A model generated the notes under the pieces. That model ran no database searches and was not told where the DNA came from. It saw only the letters and a program-made list of their open reading frames with translations. From the NCBI GenBank assembly GCA_937919435.1, contig CALFRR010000082.1, positions 1-64,000 of the forward strand: a stretch of DNA of 64,000 bases, in the 5' to 3' direction. This stretch comes from an uncultured Alphaproteobacteria bacterium. GTDB lineage: Bacteria > Pseudomonadota > Alphaproteobacteria > Rhizobiales > Ancalomicrobiaceae. Position 1 is the first letter of the stretch. Each line of letters opens with the position of its first letter. Of this stretch, positions 37,897-47,824 are shown one piece after another. Position numbers and translations under genes: made by a program.

Positions 37897-38343
37897 TCAG
37901 TCGTGGGTCAGCACCGCATAGAGCGCCGCCGGATCGTCGGTGGCGCGCAGTTTCTCGGCGAGGTCGCCGCCGCGCAGGGCACGGGCGATCAGGGCGAGCG
38001 CCTTCAGATGATCGGCGCCGCTGCCGGCCGGGCTGAGCAGCACGAAGATCAGATCGACCGGTTCGCCGTCGGTCGCCTCCCAGTCGAGCGGCCGTTCCAT
38101 CCGCGCGAACAGGCCGAAGCGGACCGGCAGGTCGACGAGCTCGGCATGCGGGATGGCGATGCCGTGCCCGATCCCGGTGGTGCCGAGTTTCTCGCGCTGA
38201 ACGAGGCCGTCGAAGATCTCGCGGTCGGTCAGGCCGGTGATCTGGGCGGCCCGGTCGGCGAGCTCGAGGAAGATCTGCTTCTTGGAATTGGCGCGCAGCG
38301 ACGGGACGACGGCCTGCGGGCTCACGAGCTCGGCGAGCGACAT
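37897..38343 (-). CDS. ptsN: Nitrogen-regulatory PTS EIIA component
   Basis: A 148-residue EIIA-Ntr domain that accepts phosphate from NPr and regulates nitrogen, potassium and carbon traits by protein contacts. The phospho-His is in GIGHGIAIPHAEL. REIFDGLVQREKLGTTGIG and DLIFVLLSPAGSGADHLKALALIARAL are family signatures. The ATG at 38343 is set by the conserved MSLAELVSPQAV start; the frame is open further upstream only by chance. It is last in the block lptCAB-rpoN-hpf-ptsN. Confidence 0.96.
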   Translation of the reverse strand: MSLAELVSPQAVVPSLRANSKKQIFLELADRAAQITGLTDREIFDGLVQREKLGTTGIGHGIAIPHAELVDLPVRFGLFARMERPLDWEATDGEPVDLIFVLLSPAGSGADHLKALALIARALRGGDLAEKLRATDDPAALYAVLTHD

Positions 38344-38408
38344 GATGGGAAACGATCCGGTGGAGAGGGCCCGGCGGAGCGACGCTCCGCCGGGCGATCG
38401 ACTGCTGC

Positions 38409-38984
38409 TCAGGCGCCGGGCAGGGTCGGATCGACCCACCCGATGTGCCCGTCGCGACGGCGGTAGACCACGTTGAGACCGCCGTGTTTGGCATTGCGGA
38501 AGAGCACGAAGGGCTCGCCGCCGAGGTCGAGCTCCTGGACGGCCTCACCGACCGACAGGGCCTTGAGCGGCGTCGTCGATTCGGCGATCACCACCGGGTT
38601 GAAGTCGACCGGCACCTCCTGGTCGTCGTCGGGTACCTCGAGCACACGGACCGTTCCCTGGAAGACCTCCGGCCGTGCGGCGGCGTTGGCGGGATGCTCC
38701 CGCAGCCGCTTCTTGTACCGACGCAGTTGCTTCTCGATGTGGTCGATCGCCTGTTCGACGCTCTGGTAGGCGTCGAGAGCGGTACCGACCGCCTGGACGG
38801 TGATGCCGGTGCCGAGATGCAGTGCGCACTCGGTCCTGAAACCGTTGCCCTCCTTCTCCACGGTGGCGTGCCCCTTGAAGGAGCCCGCATAGAGCTTGGC
38901 CAGGGTTTCCTCGACGCGCGCCACCGCATGGCTGCGGAGCGACTCGCCGATGTCGACGTTCTTGCCGGAAACTCTGAGGGTCAT
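38409..38984 (-). CDS. hpf: Ribosome hibernation promoting factor, long form
   Basis: A 191-residue long HPF/YfiA-type factor that dimerises 70S ribosomes into 100S particles in stationary phase. The N-terminal S30AE domain (residues 1-105) includes SGKNVDIGESLRSHAVARVEETLAKLYAG and DAYQSVEQAIDHIEKQLRRYKKRLR. A linker leads to the C-terminal dimerisation domain (about 130-188) with LSVGEAVQELDLGGEPFVLFRNAKHGGLNVVYRRRDGHIGWVDP. It lies between rpoN and ptsN, the usual place. Confidence 0.97.
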   Translation of the reverse strand: MTLRVSGKNVDIGESLRSHAVARVEETLAKLYAGSFKGHATVEKEGNGFRTECALHLGTGITVQAVGTALDAYQSVEQAIDHIEKQLRRYKKRLREHPANAAARPEVFQGTVRVLEVPDDDQEVPVDFNPVVIAESTTPLKALSVGEAVQELDLGGEPFVLFRNAKHGGLNVVYRRRDGHIGWVDPTLPGA

Positions 38985-39177
38985 GGATCTTGGACCTCCC
39001 GGTGGTCGTCGCCTCCGAAGAGCCGGCGACCGCTTGGCCTCGGTGCGCCGCTCCGGAGGATCCCGCGGTTCCGGACGATCCGGATCCCGACGAGAAGCGC
39101 CGTGCGGCTCGCGGTTCGGTCTACGGGGAAACTCCGGCGGGATCTCGAGAACGCCGCAGCGGCCCCGTGGACCGCTT

Positions 39178-40752
39178 CTAGACCAGCGCCTGCTTCTCTC
39201 GGCGGCGCTGGACGGAAGAGGGTATGTTCATCGCCTCGCGGTACTTGGCGACGGTCCGGCGGGCGATGTCGATGCCCGCCTCGCGCAACATCTTGACGAG
39301 GGTGTCGTCGGACAGCACGTCGTCGGCGGTCTCCTTGTCGATCATCTCCCGAATGCGGTGGCGGACGGATTCGGAGGAATGGGCGTCGCCTCCCTCCGAA
39401 GATGCGATCGAAGAGGTGAAGAAGTACTTCAATTCGAAGATGCCGCGCGTCGTCGCCATGTATTTGTTGGACGTGACGCGGCTCACCGTCGATTCGTGCA
39501 TGCCGACGGCATCGGCGATGATCCGGAGATTGAGCGGCTTCAGGTGCTGGATGCCGTGGGTCAGGAAGGCGTCCTGCTGGCGGACGATCTCGGTCGCCAC
39601 CTTGAGGATCGTCTTGGCCCGCTGGTCGAGGCTCTTGACCAGCCAATTGGCGGTCTGCATGCACTCGGAGAGGTAGAGTTTGTCCTTCTCGCCCTTCGCG
39701 GTCTTCGCGACGGTGGCGAAATAGGTCTGGTTGACCAGCACCCTGGGCAGGGTCTCGCTGTTCAGCTCGACGATCCAGCCGCCGTCCGGACCGGAGCGCA
39801 CCACCACGTCGGGCACCACCGGCTGCACCACCGTGGTGCCGAAGGCGTTGCCGGGCTTGGGGTTCAGCGCCCGGATCTCGGCGACCATGTCGGCGAGATC
39901 CTCGTCGTCGACCCGGGTCAGGCGGCGCAGCTGGGCGAAGTCGCGCCGCGCCAGGAGATCGAGGTGCTCGACCAGCACCCGCATCGCCGGATCGAAACGG
40001 TCGCGTTCCTCGAGCTGCAGCCTCAGGCACTCGGCGAGATCGCGCGCCCCGACCCCGGCCGGATCGAAGCCCTGGACGATCGCCAGGACCTCCTCGACCA
40101 GTTCGACCGGCGCGCCGAGCTTCTCGGCGACGCTCGCCACGTCGGTCCGGAGATAGCCGGCCTCGTCGATCGCGTCGATCAGGTAGCGACCGATCAGCCG
40201 ACGGGTCGGATCGGAGACCGCCAGCGCGAGCTGCTCGGCGAGATGATCGGCGAGCGACACCTCCGCCGCCACCCAGCTCTCGAAATTGTACTCCTCGTCG
40301 GTCCCCGAACCGCCGCGGGACGAGGTCTGCGACCAGGCTTCGCCGAGAAGGCGCGTCGGATCCATCGGCTCGGGCGCGGCGTCGTCCTGGAAGACGTTGG
40401 AGAAGTCCGCGTCGAGCCGTTCGCCGATCTCCGGCGAGGGCTGTTCGAAGGCGGTGTCGATGGCGATCTCGGGGGCGTCGCCGGAAAAGTCGCCGCCGCC
40501 GTCCGTTTCGCCGGCCGCGGCACCGTCGGACGCGGGTGCGACATCGTGTTCCACCCCGTTGCCGGCCTCGCCGGCGACCGGCCGGTCGTCGCCCTCGTCG
40601 CGTTCCAGCAGGGGATTTCGCTCGAGTTCGGCTTCCACATAGGCGACGAGATCGAGATTGCCCAATTGCAGCAGCTTGATCGCCTGCATCAACTGCGGCG
40701 TCATCACCAACGACTGGCTCTGGCGGAGCTCCAGCTTGGGGGACAGCGCCAT
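39178..40752 (-). CDS. rpoN: RNA polymerase sigma-54 factor
   Basis: A 524-residue sigma-54. Region I is the Gln/Leu-rich LELRQSQSLVMTPQLMQAIKLLQLGNLDL; an acidic region II spans about 50-150; the core-binding domain follows. The C-terminal helix-turn-helix and RpoN box are visible as MHESTVSRVTSNKYM and ARRTVAKYREAMNIPSS, which reads -24 elements (the family consensus is ARRTVAKYRE). The ATG at 40752 fits the conserved MALSPKLELRQ start. No enhancer-binding activator is in the window. Confidence 0.97.
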   Translation of the reverse strand: MALSPKLELRQSQSLVMTPQLMQAIKLLQLGNLDLVAYVEAELERNPLLERDEGDDRPVAGEAGNGVEHDVAPASDGAAAGETDGGGDFSGDAPEIAIDTAFEQPSPEIGERLDADFSNVFQDDAAPEPMDPTRLLGEAWSQTSSRGGSGTDEEYNFESWVAAEVSLADHLAEQLALAVSDPTRRLIGRYLIDAIDEAGYLRTDVASVAEKLGAPVELVEEVLAIVQGFDPAGVGARDLAECLRLQLEERDRFDPAMRVLVEHLDLLARRDFAQLRRLTRVDDEDLADMVAEIRALNPKPGNAFGTTVVQPVVPDVVVRSGPDGGWIVELNSETLPRVLVNQTYFATVAKTAKGEKDKLYLSECMQTANWLVKSLDQRAKTILKVATEIVRQQDAFLTHGIQHLKPLNLRIIADAVGMHESTVSRVTSNKYMATTRGIFELKYFFTSSIASSEGGDAHSSESVRHRIREMIDKETADDVLSDDTLVKMLREAGIDIARRTVAKYREAMNIPSSVQRRREKQALV

Positions 40753-40988
40753 CGGGATCCCGTTCACCTCTCCTCGGCCGGACCGATCATGGTCCGGATC
40801 TTGCCTCGAACACCGGCAGTGTAAGCCGAGGCGAGAGGGGGGGCAAACCGATTTTGTGAGGGGGTGGGAAAGCGGGGACGAGCCGCGGAACCACGGATTC
40901 TCGCTCCGCCCGGCCACGCGCGGCGCGCGTCGAAGACCCCCGCGATCCGCCGCCACGGCCCGACCGAGCGGCCCGCGATCGGCGGGGA

Positions 40989-41792
<804 letters not shown>

Positions 41793-41811
41793 GGGCGGTC
41801 TCCGGGCGGGC

Positions 41812-42408
41812 TCAGCGGGCCGGCGGCGCGTCGGTCTTCTTCGGTTCGAGAATCATGATGACCCGCGATCCGCCGAGCGTGTACTGGCCGGTCTTCAGGT
41901 CGATCGCCAGCTTCTCGCCGCGGGCGACGTTCTTGTCCTGGGTCAGGACGACGTTGTTCAGAACCTCGGCCGTCTGGGTCTTCATGTCGAACCAGCCGCG
42001 CTCGCCGGTCACCGTCTGGTCCTTCTGGACGATCATGACGCGCCCCTCGGCCTCGAAACGGCGGATCTGCTGGTCGCCGCCGTTCGCCGCCTGGGCGAGA
42101 CCCTCGGCCGCCTTGCCTTCGTAGAACACCTTGAGACGCTGGGTCTTCATCACCGTGTCCTTCTGGCGAACGTTGACGTTGCCGGAGAAGACGGCGATCC
42201 GATCCTTGTCCTGGACCTCGAGCCGATCGGCCTCGATCTGGATCGGATCCTTGCCGTTCGAGCCGAAGCCCTTGAAGGCCTCCGACATGCCGGAGCTCGA
42301 ACCGGCGGCGGTCTGGGCACGGGCGGCGGTCGCCGTCGCGGGCAGGGCGGCGGCGAGAATCAGGGCGGCGATCAGGCCGCGGCGGCCGAGGGGCCTCGAA
42401 GAGCGCAT
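41812..42408 (-). CDS. lptA: LPS transport periplasmic protein LptA (OstA-like)
   Basis: A 198-residue periplasmic bridge protein. A signal peptide is clear (basic start MRSSRPLGRRG, hydrophobic LIAALILAAALPATATAARA, cleavage near AQT). The OstA fold has DPIQIEADRLEVQDKDRIAVFSGNVNVRQKDTVMKTQRLKVFY and TGERGWFDMKTQTAEVLNNVVLTQDKNVARGEKLAIDL. It lies 10 nt after lptC and is followed by lptB. Confidence 0.94.
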   Translation of the reverse strand: MRSSRPLGRRGLIAALILAAALPATATAARAQTAAGSSSGMSEAFKGFGSNGKDPIQIEADRLEVQDKDRIAVFSGNVNVRQKDTVMKTQRLKVFYEGKAAEGLAQAANGGDQQIRRFEAEGRVMIVQKDQTVTGERGWFDMKTQTAEVLNNVVLTQDKNVARGEKLAIDLKTGQYTLGGSRVIMILEPKKTDAPPAR

Positions 42409-42418
42409 GGCAAACGCC

Positions 42419-43135
42419 TCACGGAGCGGCGGGTCGGGCGGCGTCGGGCGACGCGGCCGGGCCGGCCTCGGGTTGAACGGTCATCCGGACGTCGCCGGTG
42501 AACACCAGGTTGCGGCCCTCGTCGGTCGCCTCGAGCCGGTCGGCGTCGATCTTCGCGGTGCGGCCGGTGATCCGCACCTCGCCCTCCGCATCGATTCGGC
42601 CGGAGACCAGATCGACCCGCGCGGCGAGCGTCGTCGCCCGCCAGCCGGTCGAGGTGACGACCGTGACGTCGCCGGAGAGATCGAGCTTCTCGTGGTTGCC
42701 GTTGTAGTTGCCGGCCGTCGATTCGATCTTCGCCCAGTTGCCGTCGGTCAGCTCCAGACGACCGTCGACGCCCTCGAGCGCGATCATCTTGGGATCCTGG
42801 ACCTGCTGGAAGGCCTTGACGGCGGTGACGTCGTAACGCCGATCGCCGGACCGGCCGGTCAGCCGCGGCTCGACCATGGTCAGGCCGTCCTTGGAGAACA
42901 GCACCTGGGAGACCCCGAACCGTCCCGCGAGCTTCGCCTTGACCACCGCGACCCCGGCGATCGCGGCGACCGCCACGACGCCGATCAGCGGGATGGCGAT
43001 CTTCAGGCGGGCCACCCGCCGGCTGTGCCGGTCGGCAGCGGCGCGCAGGGCGGTGGTGTCGGCGGAACCGGCGCGCAACGACGGCGCGGCGGCGCGCGAC
43101 CGCTCGATACCGGTGCCCTCCGTCGGTCGCCTCAT
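42419..43135 (-). CDS. lptC: LPS export protein LptC
   Basis: A 238-residue inner-membrane-anchored periplasmic protein linking LptB2FG to LptA. One membrane segment (about residues 44-66, LKIAIPLIGVVAVAAIAGVAVV) precedes an OstA-like beta-jellyroll with VDGRLELTDGNWAKIESTAGNYNGNHEKLDLSGDVTVVTSTGW and ADRLEATDEGRNLVFTGDVRMTV. GGGAGG lies 5 nt before the ATG at 43135. First lpt gene, 46 nt after rnd. Confidence 0.92.
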   Translation of the reverse strand: MRRPTEGTGIERSRAAAPSLRAGSADTTALRAAADRHSRRVARLKIAIPLIGVVAVAAIAGVAVVKAKLAGRFGVSQVLFSKDGLTMVEPRLTGRSGDRRYDVTAVKAFQQVQDPKMIALEGVDGRLELTDGNWAKIESTAGNYNGNHEKLDLSGDVTVVTSTGWRATTLAARVDLVSGRIDAEGEVRITGRTAKIDADRLEATDEGRNLVFTGDVRMTVQPEAGPAASPDAARPAAP

Positions 43136-43181
43136 CTCGACCTCCCGCCACATGCCGTCCGCTCCACGCGATCGATCCGCC

Positions 43182-43796
43182 TCAGGAGTGATCGAGGATG
43201 TCGCTCTCGGTCCATCCCATCAGATCGAGGCGGGCCCGTGTCGGCAGATAGCGGAAGCAGGCGTCCGCGATGTCGCGCCGCCCCTCCCGATCGAGCAACA
43301 CGTCGAGCTTCTCCACCAGAGCATGGAGATGCAGCACGTCGGAGGCGGCGTAGGAGAGCTGCGCCTCGCTGAGCGTCTCCGCCCCCCAGTCCGAACTCTG
43401 CTGCTGCTTGGACAGTTCGACCCCGATCAGATCGCGGCAGAGGTCCTTGAGGCCGTGGCGATCGGTGGAGGTGCGCACCAGCTTCGAGGCGACCTTGGTG
43501 CAGTAGACCGGCTCCGGCATCACGCCGAAGGCGTGGTAGAGCGCGGCGAGATCGAAGCGGGCGTAGTGGAAGATCTTGGTGACCGCCGGATCGGCGAGCA
43601 GCCGGACGAGGTTCGGCGCCTCGGTCTGCCCCTTCTCGATCTGGACGACGTCGACCGTTCCGTCGCCCGGCGACAGCTGGACGACGCAGAGCCGATCCCG
43701 GTGCGGCAACAGGCCCATGGTCTCGGTGTCGATGGCGACGCTTCCCCGGTAGTTGGAGAGATCGGGCAGGTCGCGGCGGTGGGTACGGATCGTCAT
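43182..43796 (-). CDS. rnd: Ribonuclease D-like 3'-5' exonuclease
   Basis: A 204-residue DEDD-family exonuclease. The acidic residues are in VAIDTETMGL (Exo I), FHYARFDLAALYHAF (Exo II) and SYAASDVLHLHAL (Exo III, DEDDy type with Tyr). It lacks the HRDC domains of E. coli RNase D and is half its length, as usual for alphaproteobacterial members preceding lptC. The ATG at 43796 is preferred over a TTG six codons upstream. Confidence 0.9.
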   Translation of the reverse strand: MTIRTHRRDLPDLSNYRGSVAIDTETMGLLPHRDRLCVVQLSPGDGTVDVVQIEKGQTEAPNLVRLLADPAVTKIFHYARFDLAALYHAFGVMPEPVYCTKVASKLVRTSTDRHGLKDLCRDLIGVELSKQQQSSDWGAETLSEAQLSYAASDVLHLHALVEKLDVLLDREGRRDIADACFRYLPTRARLDLMGWTESDILDHS

Positions 43797-43937
43797 GTCG
43801 GACTTTCGGGACAAAAACCAACGGCGCCGCTCGACCGGTTAGGGTCGACACGACGCTTCGCGATCCCGGTTTAACACGAGACCCGGCCCGACACGATACC
43901 CCGCACCGCACCTCGCGGCGCAGTGATCGACCCCGTC

Positions 43938-44318
43938 CTAGTCGTCGGCGAGACCGACGAGAAAGCCCGAGGTCACCCGATCGACGGTGTCGACGTGCTC
44001 GGCGACCGCCCGCGGCAGATCGGCGAGCAGGAAGCGGCGCAGAGCCGGCGTGTCGCCCGACGCGATCGCCCGGCGCGGCGTCTCGAAGGCGGCGAGCAAC
44101 AGCGCGTGCTGTTCGGCATGGCAATGGGCGATCGGCACGCGGTGTCGGGCGAACAGCTCCTCCTCACGGGCGAAGTGGGCGCGGATCTCCGCTTCGATCT
44201 CGGCGAAGGCGGCCGGGAGATCGGCATCGGCGCATGTCGCCATGCGTTCGAAACGGCCGACGATATCGGCGTGGTCACGGTCCATCAGGGGGACGCCCAG
44301 AACGGGAGCTTGCGGCAT
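43938..44318 (-). CDS. Hemerythrin HHE-domain protein
   Basis: A 126-residue four-helix-bundle protein expected to bind a di-iron centre. Ligand candidates are His in [14 protein letters not shown], the [12 protein letters not shown] helix, [11 protein letters not shown], and HVDTVDR near the C-terminus. Bacterial single-domain hemerythrins bind O2 or NO, or sense redox. It is divergent from hisF (gap 219 nt) and 141 nt upstream of rnd. Function here unknown. Confidence 0.82.
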   Translation of the reverse strand: MPQAPVLGVPLMDRDHADIVGRFERMATCADADLPAAFAEIEAEIRAHFAREEELFARHRVPIAHCHAEQHALLLAAFETPRRAIASGDTPALRRFLLADLPRAVAEHVDTVDRVTSGFLVGLADD

Positions 44319-44537
44319 CGTCGGCCTCGGTTTTCGGCGGGCGGCGACGGCCGCCCCTCGCCCCATCGATGGCACGGGACGGCGATCTTCCGCTTGATCT
44401 TCGTCAGGCGGGGCTCTGCTGCGACGCAAAAACCACGACCCGGCCTATGGCTTCGGGGCGCCCGGCCCTGTATGAGAAGACTTTCCGTGTGGGGCTCCTC
44501 CGCACGGCTGGCTCGCAGAAGCACGGCGGTGGTGCCC

Positions 44538-45314
44538 ATGCTCAAGTCCCGCGTCATCCCCTGCCTCGACGTCAAGGACGGGCGAGTGGTCAAGGGCATC
44601 AATTTCGTCGATCTGGTCGACGCCGGCGATCCGGTCGCCGCGGCCGAAGCCTACGACGCGGCCGGCGCCGACGAGCTCTGCTTCCTCGACATCACCGCCA
44701 GCCACGAGAACCGCGGCATCATCCTCGACGTGGTGCGCCGCACCGCCGAAGTCTGCTTCATGCCGGTGACGGTCGGCGGCGGCATCCGCACCCTCGACGA
44801 CATCCGTGCCCTGATGGAAGCGGGCGCCGACAAGGTGTCGATCAACACCGCGGCGGTGAAGGATCGCGGCTTCGTCGCCGATGCGGTGCGCCAGATCGGC
44901 GGCCAGTCGGTGGTGGTGGCGATCGACGCCAAGCGGGTGTCGGGCGACGACGAGGAACCGCGCTTCGAGATCTTCACTCACGGCGGGCGCAACCGCACCG
45001 GCATCGACGCGATCGCCTATGCCCGTGAAGTGACCGATCTCGGCGCCGGCGAACTGCTGCTCACCTCGATGGACCGCGACGGCACCAAGATCGGCTTCGA
45101 CCTCGATCTGACCCGTCGGGTCGCCGACGCGGTGCCGGTGCCGGTGATCGCGTCGGGCGGGGTCGGCACGCTCGATCATCTGGTCGACGGCGTGACCATC
45201 GGCGGCGCCAGCGCGGTGCTGGCCGCGTCGATCTTCCACTTCGGCACCTTCACGATCCGAGAGGCCAAGGCCCACATGGCGGCGGCCGGCATCGCGATGC
45301 GGCTCGACGCCTGA
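44538..45314 (+). CDS. hisF: Imidazole glycerol phosphate synthase, cyclase subunit
   Basis: A 258-residue TIM barrel that closes the imidazole ring using ammonia from His[20 protein letters not shown] holds the first catalytic Asp, [19 protein letters not shown] the second; [15 protein letters not shown] and VIASGGVGT are the phosphate loops. The ATG at 44538 precedes the strongly conserved [11 protein letters not shown]. hisE follows after 42 nt, then coaA, giving hisF-hisE-coaA. Confidence 0.97.
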   Translation: MLKSRVIPCLDVKDGRVVKGINFVDLVDAGDPVAAAEAYDAAGADELCFLDITASHENRGIILDVVRRTAEVCFMPVTVGGGIRTLDDIRALMEAGADKVSINTAAVKDRGFVADAVRQIGGQSVVVAIDAKRVSGDDEEPRFEIFTHGGRNRTGIDAIAYAREVTDLGAGELLLTSMDRDGTKIGFDLDLTRRVADAVPVPVIASGGVGTLDHLVDGVTIGGASAVLAASIFHFGTFTIREAKAHMAAAGIAMRLDA

Positions 45315-45356
45315 GCCCGATCGAACGGTCCGCTCACCCGAAGGAATCCGATCCGA

Positions 45357-45689
45357 ATGTCCGGCTTCACTCTCGCCGATCTCGAAGCGATCATCGCCCG
45401 TCGTGCCGCCTCCGGGGACGAGGGATCCTACACCCGTCGTCTGATCGGTCGGGGCATGCCGGTCTGCGCCAAGAAGCTCGGCGAAGAGGCGGTCGAGACG
45501 GCGCTGGCGGCGGTGGCCGGCACCCGGGCCGAACTGGTCGGCGAGACCGCCGACCTGCTCTATCATCTCCTCGTCGTCCTGAAGGCCGCCGAGGTACCGC
45601 TCGCCGAGGTGTTCGACGTGCTCGAAGGGCGCACGGCACGCACCGGGCTCGAAGAGAAGGCGTCGCGGCCGGCCGATCGCCGCGATTGA
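45357..45689 (+). CDS. hisE: Phosphoribosyl-ATP pyrophosphatase
   Basis: A 110-residue MazG-like enzyme for the second step of histidine synthesis. [30 protein letters not shown] and [17 protein letters not shown] contain the Glu/Asp magnesium ligands (EExxE and ExxD). Length is typical for the stand-alone form; hisI is not in the window. AAGGAA precedes the ATG. coaA starts 42 nt downstream. Confidence 0.95.
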   Translation: MSGFTLADLEAIIARRAASGDEGSYTRRLIGRGMPVCAKKLGEEAVETALAAVAGTRAELVGETADLLYHLLVVLKAAEVPLAEVFDVLEGRTARTGLEEKASRPADRRD

Positions 45690-45731
45690 AGAACGAGTGC
45701 CGGATCATCCCGGCCGAGGGAGATCGCTCTG

Positions 45732-46733
45732 GTGGATCAACGCATCGAACCGCGCGGCGAGGCGGACGATCTCCGGTTCGAGGCGCCGCGGTCCGGGGGC
45801 GAGGTCTCGCCCTACCGACGCTTCGATCGCAACGAGTGGGCGCGGCTCAGGGCCGACATGCCGATGACGCTCGACGAGAGCGATCTCGCCCGGCTGCGCG
45901 GCCTCAACGATCCGGTCAGTCTCGAAGAAGTGGTCGAGATCTACCTGCCGCTGTCGCGCCTGCTGTCGCTCTATGTCGAGGCGACCCAGAGCCTGTTCCG
46001 GGTGACCAAGAACTTCCTCGACGTCGAAGGCACCAAGGTGCCCTTCGTGATCGGCCTGGCCGGCTCGGTGGCGGCCGGCAAGTCGACCACCGCGCGTATC
46101 CTGAAGGCGCTGCTGTCGCGCTGGGGCGCGAGCCCGAAGGTCGATCTGGTGACCACCGACGGCTTCCTCTATCCCAACGCCGTCCTCCAACGCGAAGGGC
46201 TGATGCGGCGCAAGGGGTTCCCGGAGAGCTACGATCTGCCGGCGCTGCTCGAGTTCCTCTCGGCGATCAAGGCGGGCAAGGGCGCGGTCGAGGCCCCGGT
46301 CTATTCGCATCTGGTCTACGACGTGGTGCCCGGCGAGACGATCACCATCGACCGGCCGGACATCCTGATCCTCGAAGGGCTCAACGTCCTGCAGACCTCG
46401 AAGCTGCCGAAGAACGGCAACGGCATGCCGTTCGTCTCCGACTTCTTCGACTTCTCGATCTATCTCGACGCCGACGACCGCCTGCTGCACCAGTGGTACG
46501 TCGACCGCTTCATGCGGCTGCGCGAGACCGCCTTCCGCAACCCGGAGAGCTACTTCCACCGCTATGCCCAGATCTCGGCGGAAGAGGCGCTGAAGACCGC
46601 GGAAGACCTGTGGACCAACATCAATCTGGTCAATCTGCACGATTCGATCCGGCCGACCCGGCCGCGCGCCGACCTCGTGCTGACCAAGGGCGCCGACCAC
46701 CGGATCGTCTCGGTCGACCTCCGGAAGCTCTGA
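45732..46733 (+). CDS. coaA: Type I pantothenate kinase
   Basis: A 333-residue P-loop kinase catalysing the first step of coenzyme A synthesis. The P-loop is [45 protein letters not shown] and [26 protein letters not shown] are PanK-I signatures, and YFHRYAQIS lies in the pantothenate site. Start codon GTG at 45732. Placement after hisE is typical of Hyphomicrobiales. Paired long hairpins follow its stop. Confidence 0.96.
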   Translation: MDQRIEPRGEADDLRFEAPRSGGEVSPYRRFDRNEWARLRADMPMTLDESDLARLRGLNDPVSLEEVVEIYLPLSRLLSLYVEATQSLFRVTKNFLDVEGTKVPFVIGLAGSVAAGKSTTARILKALLSRWGASPKVDLVTTDGFLYPNAVLQREGLMRRKGFPESYDLPALLEFLSAIKAGKGAVEAPVYSHLVYDVVPGETITIDRPDILILEGLNVLQTSKLPKNGNGMPFVSDFFDFSIYLDADDRLLHQWYVDRFMRLRETAFRNPESYFHRYAQISAEEALKTAEDLWTNINLVNLHDSIRPTRPRADLVLTKGADHRIVSVDLRKL

Positions 46734-46765
46734 GACGGGCCCGCCGCCGAGCGGCGGGGCCTCTC

Positions 46766-46893
46766 ATACCGGGCTCATGAAGTTCGGACTCGTCCGAACT
46801 TCATGAGCGGTACGACCGGACCGGCCGACGCCCGTTCGGGCTTGCCTTCGTTCACGACGTTTCGAAGGAGTCGAAACGTCGTGAACTCGGTAT
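46766..46893. repeat. Two tandem perfect long inverted repeats in convergent intergenic region
   Basis: Hairpin 1: 16-bp arms 46774-46789 and 46792-46807 with a 2-nt spacer (arm CTCATGAAGTTCGGAC). Hairpin 2: 16-bp arms 46850-46865 and 46871-46886 with a 5-nt AGGAG spacer (arm GTTCACGACGTTTCGA). Both are perfect. An outer pair ATACCG (46766-46771) and CGGTAT (46888-46893) encloses them. They lie between convergent coaA and flgL. Neither has a U-tract, so they are not ordinary intrinsic terminators. A shorter GC hairpin (about 46739-46760) sits just after coaA. Confidence 0.85.
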
Positions 46894-46901
46894 CACACCG
46901 T

Positions 46902-47807
46902 TCAGTCGAGGTAGCTCGACAGCGACAGGCTCTGGATCTTGCCGATCGCCGCATAGGCGGCCTCGAGCTGCGCCTGATAGGTGGACAGTTTCGCCGCCGC
47001 CTCGGCGATGTCGACCTCGGTCACCTCGCTGACCAGCGACGAGGCGAAGTCCTGGTAGTCCTCCTGGTCGGAGACCGCGGTCTCGAGGTCGGAGGCGTCG
47101 CGGGAGAGCCCCGACTGGATCGCCGCCATACCGTCGATCGCCGTGTCGAGCAGCTCCGAAGCCTCCGACAGGGTATCCTCGTCGGCGGTGCCGGCGGCGA
47201 TCATCGTCAATGCCCGAATCGCCGCCTCGAACGCATCCTCGTCCGCGGTGACGCCGTAGGACACGGTGCGTTCGGCGCCGACTTTCACCGAGACGATCGT
47301 GTCGTCGCCCTGGTAGTAGGACGTGTCGGCGCTCGACGGCGCGGTCTGCGCGGTGAGGGCGTCGGTGTCGACCGGGGCGGTGTCGACGGCGCTGCCGGCG
47401 AACAGGTAGCGCCCGTCCCAGCGGCTGTTGAGCAGCGACGAGAGGCTCTCCAACGCATCGGCGGCCTCCTCGGCGAGCGTGGCGGTACCGTCGTCGGACA
47501 CGGCGACGTCGAACGAGATCAGATCCGACTTGAAGTTGGTGATCAGGTCGACCATCGAATCGACCGCCGAGTACATCTGCGTGACCCGGTTGTCGGCGGT
47601 GGTGGCGGCCGCGGCATAGGCCTTGGAGCGGGTGATCGAGGCATCCAGGTCGACCACTCTGCCGGAACTGCTGCCGTAACCGCCGTAGTCGGACGACACC
47701 AGCTTCGACGACTGCTGGGTCGTGATCTTCGCCTCCTCCGCCTGGACCCGCAGAGCGGCGGTGAGCAGCGAACCGGTGCTGGCGAAGGTGGCGACTCGCA
47801 TCGACAT
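46902..47807 (-). CDS. flgL: Flagellar hook-filament junction protein FlgL
   Basis: A 301-residue flagellin-like junction protein (HAP3). The N-terminal helix (MRVATFASTGSLLTAALRVQAEEAKITTQQSSKLVSSDYGGYG) and C-terminal helix (DIAEAAAKLSTYQAQLEAAYAAIGKIQSLSLSSYLD) are the D0/D1 coiled coils; LLNSRWDGRYLFAGSAVDTAPV is an FlgL landmark. AGAGGA lies upstream of the ATG at 47807. It follows flgK by 17 nt and ends the flg operon. Confidence 0.88.
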   Translation of the reverse strand: MSMRVATFASTGSLLTAALRVQAEEAKITTQQSSKLVSSDYGGYGSSSGRVVDLDASITRSKAYAAAATTADNRVTQMYSAVDSMVDLITNFKSDLISFDVAVSDDGTATLAEEAADALESLSSLLNSRWDGRYLFAGSAVDTAPVDTDALTAQTAPSSADTSYYQGDDTIVSVKVGAERTVSYGVTADEDAFEAAIRALTMIAAGTADEDTLSEASELLDTAIDGMAAIQSGLSRDASDLETAVSDQEDYQDFASSLVSEVTEVDIAEAAAKLSTYQAQLEAAYAAIGKIQSLSLSSYLD

Positions 47808-47824
47808 TTCGTCGTCCTCTCGGA

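Noticed and set aside
43815..43937. Possible small gene between hemerythrin and rnd
   Set aside because: The 140-bp gap contains no start with a ribosome binding site and no coding pattern.
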